Shown here: positions 19,068 through 28,507 of the stretch, piece by piece
Numbering within the stretch: the stretch's first letter is position 1
How the letters are laid out: each line of letters starts with the position of its first letter
Source: Aurantiochytrium sp. KH105
Lineage: Eukaryota; Sar; Bigyra; Thraustochytrida; Thraustochytriidae
Length of the DNA: 64,000 nt
NCBI GenBank assembly: GCA_003116975.1
Contig: BGKB01000004.1
Location: 248,001-312,000, forward strand
Direction: 5' to 3'
Position numbers and translations under genes: made by a program
The notes under the pieces: model-generated
The model's input: only the letters and a program-made list of their open reading frames with translations
Told to the model about the DNA's origin: nothing
Database searches by the model: none

Positions 19068-20909
19068 ATGGCGGGCCGCGGGCGCGAGATGACCATGCCG
19101 GCGTGGATGACGGCCGCGCGGGCCGCGCCCGGGCGCGACGCCGGCGGGCCCGGGCGCGGCGGCGCCGGCGCTGGCCTGGACAGGGACCCCGTGGACGCAC
19201 GCCGCGGCGAGAAACGCGGCAGGTTCGACGACGCCGACGAGGGCGCCGCCACGGACGAGGAACGCCGCGAGCGACGGAGGCACAAGCGGGAGCGCAAAGA
19301 GAAAAAACACAAAAAGGACAAGAAACACAAAAAGGACAAGAAGTCGCGAAAGGATAGCAAAAAGTCGCGTCGAAGGAGCCGCAGCAGGCGTCGCAGCGCG
19401 GGGTCTGCAGATGACTCGGCGAGCGAACGGTCGCGGTCGAGGTCGTCTTCGCGGTCGCCCTCGAGGTCCCGGTCCCGATACAGATCCAAGTCTCGCTCGC
19501 GTACACCGCCTCGAGCCAGGTCGCGGTCCAGGCCTCGTTCCAGATCTCGGTCGGCGGCGCCGCCGCCACCGGGGCCGCCGCCACCTGCACGCGACGATTA
19601 CAACTCTGGAACAAATGGTGCGCCGTCTTCGTTATCGTACCCTCGACCCGTGCGTTCGCGACGAACCAAGCCCACCATGTGGGACGTAGCACCGGACCAG
19701 CTTCCCAGCCATTTGCGCGCAGAGCTTGCGGTTCGCGCGCCGCCCGTGGCCCGGAGTCAGTCCGGGAATCCGATAGCGCAGCGGAGACTCTTTATTGGCA
19801 ACGTGGAGGCTGTTGGCGAACGTGAGATGCAAGACTTTTTCGACGGTGTCCTACGGCGTACCACTGGGGACCGTGCTGGCGAGCGGCACCGCGTGGTGAA
19901 TGTTTTTGTGCACACGGAAAAACGTTTTGCTTTTGTAGAGCTCAGCAGCCCCGAACTTGCAACGGCCTGTCTTTTGCTCGACGGACTTGACTTTCACGGC
20001 CGCACGCTCTCTGTTTCTCGTCCAAACGACTATTCAGCGGAGCTTTCGCGCAACGATGGACCCGTACCGGCGTTAGATCTCTCGGAAGTGAAGATCTCTT
20101 CAAAGCGCGGGAGTGGTGCCAATGGGAACGGCGGTGGTGGCGGAGGGCGTCCCGGGGAAACGCACCGTGGTGCAATCCCTGATGGCCCCGAAAAGATTTT
20201 TGTGGGCGGCATTCCTCACGATCTTGAGGACAACGAGATTAGCGAGCTTCTCGAATCATTTGGCAAGCTTCGTGCGTTACACGTTGTCCGTGACAACAAC
20301 ACGGGTCGCTCCAAGGGGTTCGCATTCGCTCAGTACGAAGACCGTGCTGTCACCGATCCGGCCGTCAATGGTCTTAACAATCTCAGTATTCGCGGGCGCA
20401 CCCTTTCCGTTCGGCGCAGTGAGCGTCTTCCGCCGGGAAGTGGCGACGCCAAGTCCTCCAATAACGCCGCCGGCGGCGGTGGCGGCGGCAGCGAAACATC
20501 AAGATATCCTGGATCCGCGCCGGCGGGCATGCCGGGTCCTCGGGGCGGAGATCCGTCATCCTCTGGTTCGCGCATGTTCGATTCCAACTTTCCTTCTCCT
20601 ACCAATATTCTCGTCCTTCAAAACATGGTTACGCAGGAAGACCTTGGCAATCCCGCGGAACGTGAAGAGATCGCTGCCGACATCCGCGAGGAGTGTGCCC
20701 AGTATGGCGACCTTCGCTACGTTCTCATGCCTCGTGCCAACATTGGCGTCACGGATGTTCTGGTCGAGTATGGGGAACCTCACGAGGCTTTGAAAGCATT
20801 TTTTGTACTGCGTGGCCGCACATTTGCAGGTCGCACGGTGGGCTGTACCTTTATCTCCGTGGACGAGTATCTGCGTATTCGGAGAAGCGAAGCGCAGATT
20901 GCTCAGTGA
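19068..20909 (+). CDS. U2AF2: splicing factor U2AF large subunit (U2AF65)
   Basis: The protein is 613 residues from ATG 19068; earlier in-frame codons lack ATG. Order: charged N-terminus, Lys/Asp- then Arg/Ser-rich region (about 65-162), Pro-rich stretch, then KPTMWDVAPDQLPSHL (201-216), which matches the Trp-containing motif where the large subunit binds the small U2AF subunit. RRM1 begins RRLFIGNVEAVG (239-250) and RRM2 begins EKIFVGGIPHDLEDNEISEL with RNP1 KGFAFAQYED. The last domain is the U2AF-homology motif, opening ILVLQNMVTQEDL. U2AF binds the polypyrimidine tract and recruits U2 snRNP. Its presence agrees with the GT-AG introns inferred here. Glycine-rich linkers between RRMs are longer than in animals. 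Confidence 0.97.
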   Translation: MAGRGREMTMPAWMTAARAAPGRDAGGPGRGGAGAGLDRDPVDARRGEKRGRFDDADEGAATDEERRERRRHKRERKEKKHKKDKKHKKDKKSRKDSKKSRRRSRSRRRSAGSADDSASERSRSRSSSRSPSRSRSRYRSKSRSRTPPRARSRSRPRSRSRSAAPPPPGPPPPARDDYNSGTNGAPSSLSYPRPVRSRRTKPTMWDVAPDQLPSHLRAELAVRAPPVARSQSGNPIAQRRLFIGNVEAVGEREMQDFFDGVLRRTTGDRAGERHRVVNVFVHTEKRFAFVELSSPELATACLLLDGLDFHGRTLSVSRPNDYSAELSRNDGPVPALDLSEVKISSKRGSGANGNGGGGGGRPGETHRGAIPDGPEKIFVGGIPHDLEDNEISELLESFGKLRALHVVRDNNTGRSKGFAFAQYEDRAVTDPAVNGLNNLSIRGRTLSVRRSERLPPGSGDAKSSNNAAGGGGGGSETSRYPGSAPAGMPGPRGGDPSSSGSRMFDSNFPSPTNILVLQNMVTQEDLGNPAEREEIAADIREECAQYGDLRYVLMPRANIGVTDVLVEYGEPHEALKAFFVLRGRTFAGRTVGCTFISVDEYLRIRRSEAQIAQ

Positions 20910-21255
20910 AGGAGATTATACAACCGTAAAAGGGAAGATAGAAACAAGCAAGCGCGACGGCAACCTGAACTGTCCAATTGCTCAAACTGTTTCAATATAA
21001 AGTTAGCTACGTACGATTTGCCAAAAAGGACATTTATTTTGCACATTTCGGATACTCTCGTGCTTTCTTTCCGCCGGAGTCGACTGCCATTTGAAAGTTT
21101 GCGCGAATTCGCCACGAACCAAAAAGAAAACAAAAGAAAAGAGAAGAAAAGGAAAGTAACATGAAAGCGTGGCAGGTTGATGATTGAAGCTTGCGATTAC
21201 GACGACTGCGACCGGAAAGATTCTTATTCGTCTTTTTCATTGAGAAGCGAGGTGT
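20910..21255. other. intergenic, convergent 3' region
   Basis: A/T-rich DNA lies between the stop codons of U2AF2 and the glutathione S-transferase gene. I see no coding signal. Confidence 0.5.
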
Positions 21256-21978
21256 TTACATTTTCGACTTTTTGAAGAGCACGTTTGCGACATCTTTGAA
21301 ATTCTTGGAGGTCTTGGCGTTCTTGCCAATGTTCTGATTCTCGTTCTTCAAGGTCTCCACGCCGCGTCGCACAGCCGGCCGGTTTTTGAGCTCGTCAAAC
21401 CACCGCTGAAGGTTCGGCATTTCGCTGAGATCCTCAACGCCAAAGCGGCGGTACGGAATGATCCAGCCATAGCTTGCCATATCTGCAATGGTGTACTCGT
21501 CACAGGCGAGGTACTTTGTCTTCCCGAGCTGGACGTCCATGACCGAAAGCAGACGCTTGTACTCGCGCTTGTAGCGCTCGAGAGGGTACGTGTGGTCGGC
21601 CTTTTCGTCAATCAAGGGCGCATAATTCACGAAATGTGACACTTGGCCAGCCATGGGACCAAGGCCGCCCACTTGCCAAAAGAGCCACTGCAAGACCTCA
21701 TACTTGTACTTTTCGGGGAAGAATGCTTTCCACTTTTCCGCCACGTACATGAGGCAGGCCCCTGACTCAAAGACGGTCTTGGCGCCATCGCGGATGGCGG
21801 GGATGCGCCCGTTGGGCGACACGCTCAGAAACTCTTCGGTAAACTGCTCGCCCTTGCCAAGGTTCACGCCCACGACCTTGAAGTCCTCTCGGCTCATCTT
21901 GCCAGACTCCACGAGCTCCTCGACCAGAATGCTCAGTTTCCAGCCATTGGGCGTCGGCGCGAAGAAGACCTCGAGCAT
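21256..21978 (-). CDS. glutathione S-transferase, Ure2p/YfcG-like
   Basis: The 240-residue protein starts at ATG 21978 (MLEVFFAPTPNGWKLSILVE). The N-terminal thioredoxin-fold domain has the TPNGWK active-site region and the glutathione-binding NGRIPAIRD and FESGACLMYVAEKW segments (Glu-Ser contacts the gamma-glutamyl group in the family). The C-terminal helical domain carries WLFWQVGGLGPMAGQ and the N-capping region ACDEYTIADMASYGW. This fits the fungal Ure2p/bacterial YfcG group. It should use glutathione for conjugation or disulphide reduction in the cytosol. The tail is Asn/Lys-rich. The frame extends upstream without an ATG, so I keep the conventional start. Confidence 0.93.
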   Translation of the reverse strand: MLEVFFAPTPNGWKLSILVEELVESGKMSREDFKVVGVNLGKGEQFTEEFLSVSPNGRIPAIRDGAKTVFESGACLMYVAEKWKAFFPEKYKYEVLQWLFWQVGGLGPMAGQVSHFVNYAPLIDEKADHTYPLERYKREYKRLLSVMDVQLGKTKYLACDEYTIADMASYGWIIPYRRFGVEDLSEMPNLQRWFDELKNRPAVRRGVETLKNENQNIGKNAKTSKNFKDVANVLFKKSKM

Positions 21979-22485
21979 CGCTTCACCGTACTTTGCCTCG
22001 CTTCTCGGTGCGCTCCGCTGCGGTGCGGTGCTTGAAGCCAGGTTTTCCGCTCGCGTGCCTCCCTTTGTCTTTCTGCCGTGCAGCGTTCCGGATTTGCTTG
22101 GGCTCACTCAACTCGCAGGATTTGCGCTCGTCCTCAGTCCCCACCTTTTTGCTAATAATGTGAAGATCAAGACGATCTTCACCTTGTCGAAGCTTATCTT
22201 ATACTTCGCTGCCATCCGTGCGGGAAAAATTCGGCAAGATGTGTGGGTGCTAAAGAGCAGCTTGACGTCTTAATGTCTCATCACATCCATGCGACTTCGA
22301 TTGAGCCACGAAGAGTTTGGTGGTCTCGGCGGCAGATGCTTCATTCATTGCAAGCGGAAGGAACCTTCAGAACGTATGAAACTGTTGTCCATGTTGCGGG
22401 CGCGGACTCGTCACATTGACTGACGGACCCCTGAGAGCGCTCTCAGCAGCGACGGCGAGTCCGTCAAAAGCTTTCGGGATCATCC

Positions 22486-22522
<37 letters not shown>

Positions 22523-22561
22523 AGGCAAGACGAACCAAAAGGATCGCGGACGCACGGAGAG
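21979..22561. promoter_or_regulatory. divergent 5' region between GST and coiled-coil gene
   Basis: About 580 bp between two start codons. A GGC/GAC trinucleotide-rich run (about 22490-22522) precedes the coiled-coil start. No gene is seen. Confidence 0.5.
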
Positions 22562-24010
22562 ATGGGGTCACTGGACGCGGACGCCTCAGACGCCGAGTCG
22601 GTGATCAGCGAAGACCCGGAGGAGACGAAGAGCGGGAGCCGTGGCGGCGGCGGCGCGGGCAAAGATGCGAGCCGCGTGGCCGAACTGGAAAAGGAGCTAG
22701 CGGCCACCAGGGAGCAGCTCCGTGCGACGCAACAGACAGCCAAAGATCGCATGCGCGAGGTGAATCGCCTCAAAGGTCTACGCGAAGACCTCAGCGCAGC
22801 CAACGAGGCCAATGCACGCTGTAAAGAGCAAGTCAAGCGACTCACAAGCGACAAAGAAACACTTGTCGCGCGAGTCCAAAGCGCACAGAATGCAGAACGC
22901 GAGGCCCAGGCGGAGGCAAGACGCAAGAATGCCGAGGCCTCCGAGGCACGCAAAGAACTGACCAAGATTCGCGAGGATCTCGAATGGGAACGGAAGTTCC
23001 GTGCCGGCCAGGAAAAGGCCAAGGACAGGCTTACGCGCACCGTTCAAGTCTTGCAGACGCAAGTCAAGCAACAGACAGACTTTACAGGCGTCGCACAAAA
23101 ACAGCTTCTCGAAGAGCAAAAGGAAGTTCATCGGGAACGAGCGCAACGTCTGCTGGAAGTGCACAAACTCAAGGCCACGCAAGATGAGCGCGATGAAATG
23201 CGTGCCCTCGCGGAGAAGAAGCTCGCCGAAGCGGAAAGCGCGCTGCGTAGCGCAGATTATATGCACAAACAGCTCGAACCTTTGCGGTACTCGTTGCAGG
23301 AGTTTGAACGCCTCGCGCAGGACGATGCTGCGCAAATCGAGTCCCAGGGATCCCTCCTCGCGGAAGCTGCAGCGAATGCAGAACGATTGCAGATGAGCAT
23401 TGCTCGCAAAGACGAAGAGATTGAGCTCCTTACACGGCGCCTCGAAAAGCTGTCCAAAGCGCAAAGCTCATTGAGAGCCCAGGTTTTCCGACTGCTCAAG
23501 ACGCACCCTGAGCTCGCGTCTTTTGTTCCGCAGGTTGCGCAATCTTCTCTCTCGGGAGTCATGGCCACGCGAGCGCTGGGCAGCGAAGGTCAGATTCCCG
23601 CCCTGGGCAGTCGAACGCAGTCCCTTCGTGATGATCTCACGGAAAGGACTCATGAAAGCGACGGCGACGAAGACGAGGCTGCGCGAAACAGCGCCATCAA
23701 ATTCGCGCTTCTCCTCGACGACTGTCTCGAGCAACTCGACGACAAGCCACGAACTGCATTTGAGCGCCTTACGATGCCAGAGATCGCAGGTTCAAAACCA
23801 CTCGATGAAACTTCCTGTGATGCAGGGGAACGGTCCGCGCAAACAAAATCAACCCGCCGCAAAAAAAATTCACCACTGCCTTCGCCTAAATTGCACGAGC
23901 AGGGCGCCAGATTCGTGGGTCACGGTCTCGGGCTTCGCAAAGAGCCAACCTCGGTCTCATCAGTGAGTCTGCGGAAACGTTGCGACGAGATTGTGCGAGG
24001 ACGCGCTTGA
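22562..24010 (+). CDS. coiled-coil protein, unknown function
   Basis: The 482-residue protein starts at ATG 22562 with an acidic Ser-rich leader (MGSLDADASDAESVISEDPE). It then runs as nearly continuous heptad coiled coil from about residue 35 to 310, rich in Ala, Glu, Lys and Arg. A short hydrophobic segment follows (AQVFRLLKTHPELASFVPQV), then a polar, probably disordered C-terminus with basic and Ser-rich stretches. No catalytic motif is present. Such proteins are often centrosomal, ciliary or vesicle-tethering factors, but nothing here decides it. The SAP-domain gene starts 69 bp downstream on the same strand, so they may share transcription or be read in tandem. Confidence 0.8.
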   Translation: MGSLDADASDAESVISEDPEETKSGSRGGGGAGKDASRVAELEKELAATREQLRATQQTAKDRMREVNRLKGLREDLSAANEANARCKEQVKRLTSDKETLVARVQSAQNAEREAQAEARRKNAEASEARKELTKIREDLEWERKFRAGQEKAKDRLTRTVQVLQTQVKQQTDFTGVAQKQLLEEQKEVHRERAQRLLEVHKLKATQDERDEMRALAEKKLAEAESALRSADYMHKQLEPLRYSLQEFERLAQDDAAQIESQGSLLAEAAANAERLQMSIARKDEEIELLTRRLEKLSKAQSSLRAQVFRLLKTHPELASFVPQVAQSSLSGVMATRALGSEGQIPALGSRTQSLRDDLTERTHESDGDEDEAARNSAIKFALLLDDCLEQLDDKPRTAFERLTMPEIAGSKPLDETSCDAGERSAQTKSTRRKKNSPLPSPKLHEQGARFVGHGLGLRKEPTSVSSVSLRKRCDEIVRGRA

Positions 24011-24078
24011 CTTTCTGCAGATTCAAAACTTGTGAATGGTGCGGCCAGCGAGCAGACAACAGTCGCATAAGCAGTATT

Positions 24079-25698
24079 ATGGACGTCTTCCGTGAAGAGA
24101 CCTTTGATGTGGCGGCTCTCTTGGCGTCTGCGACGCACGGCACTGTCCCCACACGCAGAATCTTCGACACGCGCATTGAATTTGCCGTTGCTCGTGATGC
24201 CCTTCTTGTGGAGGCTCTACTTGTACAAAAGGGCTTCGTTGCGGCATGTACGCAGACTAGGCTCCAGGTCATGTGCTGTCTTCAAGAAGAAGCGTTGCTT
24301 CCCGCAGAACTGCGTGACTTACGCCTTTGTTTCCGTCCTAACATGCAGAGCACCCCCAACGCCGTCAACGACAACGACGAGGAAGAGGAGGAGGAAGCAG
24401 CACTCATGGCTCGATTTTGCGAATGCAAACTCAGGTCTCTGCTGCATGAGTGTGGCTGGGCAAGCCTTGACGCAGACGATCCGTGGAAGCTCTACCAAGT
24501 GACTGCCGAGGATCTCGCGCGACCCATGACGGAGGTTGCGGCGGCGGTTGTCCGAGTGAATTTCAGGGCCCAGAAAGACGAAATGAAATTTTCTGCACAT
24601 GTTGCAACGACAGAGGTGGTGGCCATGGCAAAGCCCGAAAATCTCCGTCCTGGCGCGCACCTTATCCTTTTGCCAACGAGCGAAAATGTGCTCTTGTCCA
24701 TTTCCGAAATCGCCCCAGCAGACATTGCATTGAAGCCTACGGCCACAGATCGCTGGCTCGAAAAGCACAATGCTGACATGAAGAGTGACCGTGTGCAGAT
24801 CCCAGATCCACGCTCCTTTGCAGATTTTTCGTGGCGTATGCGGTGCGAAACAGGATTATCGGTTCCTACTTCGTGCAGCGCAACCTTTGTTTGCGCAAAG
24901 GCTACTGAATCGGGTCTCTCGTCCAGTGCGCCTTTTCTGTTTTGCATGAGCTCGTTCACTACGGTCCCTCGACGCCGCGCCTCGAGCTTGGTGCTTTCTC
25001 TTGCGGTACGTGACCTGCTCAAATGTTTGCGGCCATTTCTCAAGCGAAACTGGAAGGATCGATTTCTTGGGAACAACACTCCAAGTTCCAGCGTCTGCCA
25101 AGGCATGCGATCTGCGCGAGATGTGTTGCGCGCTCAGAAACGTGAGCTCGGTCAAGGACCAAGCGTTTGGAGTCAGATCTGGGCACCTGAGCTCGATCGT
25201 CAGCTGCGCCAGCAACTGCAATGTTTGCCTAAGTTTCCTGCCCCAGAAACCAAGACGCGTCCGTGTATTCCTGTCCTGACACCTCCGGCCAAAATGCCAG
25301 AAAGCTTACGTGTTAAGCGAATGCGATCCGGATCAATTCCCGTCAAGGCGGTATTGAAAGGCGCTGACGATGGAAAGAAGAAACTGACGAAGAAGAGCAA
25401 GAAGGAGTGTCGGAGCAGCGAGACCGCATGCAAAGGTGCAGAACAACAAAGCAAGACAAAGTTGCTGGTACATCGTAACGCCGAGGCGGCTGTGGCGAGT
25501 TCCGAAGGTAGTTCTTGCCCTTCCACCACTTCATTGGTTTCAAAACCTCAAGTTTGCGTGGCGCTCCCTGCGTCTCATTCCGGAGTCGTACCAGACGCAA
25601 CGTGGAAAGTGCCCCAGCTTCGTGCATGGCTTCGTGAGCGCAAACTTTCTGCGACAGGGCGAAAAGCGGACTTGCTGGCTCGCATTCGTGGGGACTGA
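24079..25698 (+). CDS. protein with C-terminal SAP domain and possible DUF4708-like N-terminal region
   Basis: The protein is 539 residues from ATG 24079 (MDVFREETFDVAALLASA). The last 33 residues (WKVPQLRAWLRERKLSATGR...) are a SAP domain, a helix-extended-loop-helix DNA-binding motif found in chromatin and repair proteins. Residues about 1-350 look globular. The order VVRVNFRAQKDEMKFSAHVA, then a FADFSWRMRCETG segment, then FCMSSFTTVPRR with LLKCLRPFLK resembles, from memory, the uncharacterised C18orf63/DUF4708 family. The region between is Lys-rich and disordered, with basic clusters that could act as nuclear signals. A nuclear, DNA-associated role is inferred. Family assignment of the N-terminal part is tentative. 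Confidence 0.75.
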   Translation: MDVFREETFDVAALLASATHGTVPTRRIFDTRIEFAVARDALLVEALLVQKGFVAACTQTRLQVMCCLQEEALLPAELRDLRLCFRPNMQSTPNAVNDNDEEEEEEAALMARFCECKLRSLLHECGWASLDADDPWKLYQVTAEDLARPMTEVAAAVVRVNFRAQKDEMKFSAHVATTEVVAMAKPENLRPGAHLILLPTSENVLLSISEIAPADIALKPTATDRWLEKHNADMKSDRVQIPDPRSFADFSWRMRCETGLSVPTSCSATFVCAKATESGLSSSAPFLFCMSSFTTVPRRRASSLVLSLAVRDLLKCLRPFLKRNWKDRFLGNNTPSSSVCQGMRSARDVLRAQKRELGQGPSVWSQIWAPELDRQLRQQLQCLPKFPAPETKTRPCIPVLTPPAKMPESLRVKRMRSGSIPVKAVLKGADDGKKKLTKKSKKECRSSETACKGAEQQSKTKLLVHRNAEAAVASSEGSSCPSTTSLVSKPQVCVALPASHSGVVPDATWKVPQLRAWLRERKLSATGRKADLLARIRGD

Positions 25699-25784
25699 TG
25701 GTTACAACTAGCGAGGAGAGCAAAGGTGATGACTTTATGAACAATTTTCTATGCCTAACCCCACGTTTTTTGGGGGGTGCTCGA

Positions 25785-26687
25785 TTACACAGAGGCCGTG
25801 AATGAGTGCACAAGCACTTTAACAGCGCCAGATTTGCACTCTGCATCAACTTGGTCGATACATTGACGACAACGAGCCAGAGAAAAGATATCTTGACCGT
25901 CAGCATTCTTATCCCGCAGACTCGATTCCATGTCAATCCAGGGCGCTCGATGCGAAGCGCTCGAGTCCGTAAAGTCATCAATCGCGCTCGAAGCAATGCC
26001 CGCGAGAACCTTTGAAATATTGTGAGGACCGATGCCGCCTGCATATCCGCACGGAAGGCCTTCTGCGACGTCCGGGCGCGGAAACGTTGTTCGCTCCACA
26101 CCAGTGCCGACGCTATCATCAAAGAGGACGCTCATGTTGAAAAGCGTATCCTTGCGAGCGAGAAGCGGCTCCCACAGCGCGCGTGTCTCCTCGTTGCGCT
26201 GCAAGATCCATTCCATGGCGGGCAGCGCAGCAATGCACTTGGTGACATTATCAACCTGTGCAGCGAGGTTGGAGGAGTCTACATTGTTTGCCTTGGTGGC
26301 ATTGACCTGAACGCGTCGAAATCCGAGTGCAAAGAGACGCTCCACGAAGGAGACGTCGCCATTGAGCACTTGCTCGCACCGCGAGCTGCATAGGTGCGCG
26401 GCCAGCAAGACCGTGGGAACTCCTGTTTGGTGATTCGCCTTGCACACTAGTTTGCAGAGCGAGTCTTCCACCCATTTCATGCTTGGAAAACGTGGCTGGC
26501 CCTCTTTTTCCGGCCGAAATAGCACGCCCCACTCGGCCCAGGGCGCACGCTCGCGCGATATCTCGACAACATCTTCGGGAGCGACGCTTTCGTCCACGCC
26601 ACAAAAGCCAACGCGCAGCAGCGGCAGGCACGCCTCGCCGTGGCGTGCCACCTTGGCTGCGCTTGGTCCGTCCTCGCTCGCCGACAT
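25785..26687 (-). CDS. phosphoribosylanthranilate-isomerase-like TIM-barrel protein
   Basis: The protein is 300 residues from ATG 26687 (MSASEDGPSAAKVARHG). An in-frame ATG also exists at 26903, but that extension has poor coding character and overlaps the promoter side of the neighbour. The body reads as a beta/alpha barrel: LRVGFCGVDESV early, RRVQVNATKANNVD in the middle, then the phosphate-binding-like GYAGGIGPHNI and PWIDMESSLRDKN near the end. These resemble a mostly bacterial family related to phosphoribosylanthranilate isomerase (TrpF-like barrels). Sequence does not prove TrpF activity, and it is longer than classical TrpF (about 200). A sugar-phosphate ligand is inferred. It ends 86 bp from the SAP gene, convergent. 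Confidence 0.6.
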   Translation of the reverse strand: MSASEDGPSAAKVARHGEACLPLLRVGFCGVDESVAPEDVVEISRERAPWAEWGVLFRPEKEGQPRFPSMKWVEDSLCKLVCKANHQTGVPTVLLAAHLCSSRCEQVLNGDVSFVERLFALGFRRVQVNATKANNVDSSNLAAQVDNVTKCIAALPAMEWILQRNEETRALWEPLLARKDTLFNMSVLFDDSVGTGVERTTFPRPDVAEGLPCGYAGGIGPHNISKVLAGIASSAIDDFTDSSASHRAPWIDMESSLRDKNADGQDIFSLARCRQCIDQVDAECKSGAVKVLVHSFTASV

Positions 26688-26953
26688 TGTTTGCCACCCA
26701 CCTCGGCCTCGTTTGCTTTCTGCGCCGGGAATGCAGTTTGATGTATCCTGCACGCGATCGAGATCGTTCGATCGATCGATCGCAAGACGGTTGACGGAAA
26801 AAAAGGGAGAAGGCGATCTGAAACGGTCGATTGCGTTACATGACGTTGCGGTTACAGTTCTTTCTTTCTTTTTTTCCCAAATTTTTGGAGCGCTCATCTT
26901 CATTTGGACGGTCGGTCAGCAAACACCAAAACAGCAGGGGGAGACGAAGCCCC
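26688..26953. promoter_or_regulatory. bidirectional promoter interval, TIM-barrel / RUS genes
   Basis: Only 266 bp separate the divergent start codons. It holds GATCGATCGATCG-type palindromic sequence (about 26757-26783) and a T-rich run near 26870. Confidence 0.55.
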
Positions 26954-28507
26954 ATGTCCTACGGCGCGAATGCCGTGCGGCGACGGCTGCTCTCGGGCAC
27001 AGCGCGACGCGCGGCGGCTGCCAACGAGAGTCTTGGCGTGAGCCACACTGGCCATGCTGCAAGACAAGAAGCCGGCGAGGCTGGCCAACTGGAGCACAAG
27101 TTTCTTCGCAAACCATGTGGCAACGAGTGGCACCGGGCTCCAGTTCGCCAGCTGCCAAGCGTCTTGGAGCGGACGCGCGATGCTTTTATCGAGGCCAGAG
27201 ACCATTTGCTCCCCAAGAACTACAATGTCTCGGTAGGCCCGCGGTATATCGAGTACGTGCAATGGTCAATGGCCGCTGGCGTGGTGGGCACCACGTCTGG
27301 CGTCATCTCGATGCAGTCCCTTCTCATGGCCGTGGGACTGGGCCAAGGCGCGATTCCCACGGCCGCAGCGCTCAACTGGATCCTCAAGGACGGTCTCGGA
27401 CAATTGGGCGGCGTCCTCTTCGCCTCGTCTGTGAACCAGCGCTTCGACGCCGAACCCAAGCGCTGGCGACTCAAGGCCGCCGCCATTTTAGACGCGAGCA
27501 TACTTCTCGAGGTCGCAACACCATGGTTTCCGCAGTATTTCCTGCCCATTGCTTCCATTGCAAATATTGGCAAGAACGTAGGCTGGCTCGCCGCAAGCGC
27601 GACGCGCGCTAATATTCATCGAAGCTTTATGCGCGAGGAAAACCTTGGCGACATCACAGGCAAGGCCGGATCGCAGACAATTGCCTCATCGGTGATCGGC
27701 ACGGGTGTCGGCATCACCGTCTCATCGCTCGTCGGCTCGACGACCTCGACCTTGCTGCTCACAACAGCTGCCCTGTCTGCCCTGCATATGACCTTACTTT
27801 ACAAGTCCCTGCAGACGGTAACAATCCACACATTGAATTTGCAGCGGCTTTGGTTGGCCCTTCGACCTTCTTTCGAGTACAGCAATACAACGAGCAAACA
27901 CGCGACGCTTGCAAAGGAATTTCTTGGTGACACAAAGGAGCCAATTGTTACGAGCCGCGTGGCGCCGGCGAAGATTCTTTCTCCGGACGAGGTAAATTCA
28001 CTTGAGACGGTCATTCACTTTGGCCAGCTCTCAGCAAGTCGGTATAGCGCGTCCGTCTTAACGCAGGATCCTGATCTCCTTGCACACTTACCCGCGTCGG
28101 CACGTGCAAATGCAAAACTACGGATCGGGGCAAGGCTCGACGAAGCATTTCCGCGACCTGGGGCTTTTGCCGCCGCGCTCGAGCTTGCACAGACACGCGG
28201 CGAAAAGCACTTGCTCAATCTGCTGCCCTGTGGCACTGTGCATCTTCTTTTTCTCCATGATGCAGTTGCGCGAGATGTACTCGTGGGCGCATTGCATGCC
28301 ATGCACGTTTACCAAGCGGTCGTGCATCTTCCAGCATCGGGTCTTGACGAGGCGGATGCATCGAGGGTGATTGAAGTTTGCAGAGCTCGTGCCTTGCGCG
28401 AAGACGATCCAGATCTCATTTTCCGCGAGCTCGCAGCTCGCGGTTGGGACACTGCACATCTTTTCTTTGAGCCATACCGCGCAAGAGTCCATGTCAATCC
28501 GCATTAG
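26954..28507 (+). CDS. RUS (root UVB-sensitive, DUF647) family protein
   Basis: The protein is 517 residues from ATG 26954. The first 28 residues (MSYGANAVRRRLLSGTARRA...) are rich in Arg, Ala and Ser with no acidic residue until about 25, like an organellar presequence; this is inference. From about residue 85 it matches DUF647: FIEARDHLLPKNYNVSV, YIEYVQWSMAAGVVGTTSGV, the conserved LNWILKDGLGQLGGVLFAS, FDAEPKRWRL and IANIGKNVGWLAASATRA. A second, less conserved C-terminal domain follows. Plant RUS1/RUS2 act in UVB responses and vitamin B6-related development; animals and algae have homologues of unclear biochemistry. An in-frame ATG at 26840 gives a poor extension. Confidence 0.95.
   Translation: MSYGANAVRRRLLSGTARRAAAANESLGVSHTGHAARQEAGEAGQLEHKFLRKPCGNEWHRAPVRQLPSVLERTRDAFIEARDHLLPKNYNVSVGPRYIEYVQWSMAAGVVGTTSGVISMQSLLMAVGLGQGAIPTAAALNWILKDGLGQLGGVLFASSVNQRFDAEPKRWRLKAAAILDASILLEVATPWFPQYFLPIASIANIGKNVGWLAASATRANIHRSFMREENLGDITGKAGSQTIASSVIGTGVGITVSSLVGSTTSTLLLTTAALSALHMTLLYKSLQTVTIHTLNLQRLWLALRPSFEYSNTTSKHATLAKEFLGDTKEPIVTSRVAPAKILSPDEVNSLETVIHFGQLSASRYSASVLTQDPDLLAHLPASARANAKLRIGARLDEAFPRPGAFAAALELAQTRGEKHLLNLLPCGTVHLLFLHDAVARDVLVGALHAMHVYQAVVHLPASGLDEADASRVIEVCRARALREDDPDLIFRELAARGWDTAHLFFEPYRARVHVNPH

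Noticed and set aside
26688-26903. N-terminal extension of the TIM-barrel protein from ATG 26903
   Set aside because: Lys/Arg/Ser-rich with poor codon bias; it would fill nearly the whole shared promoter.
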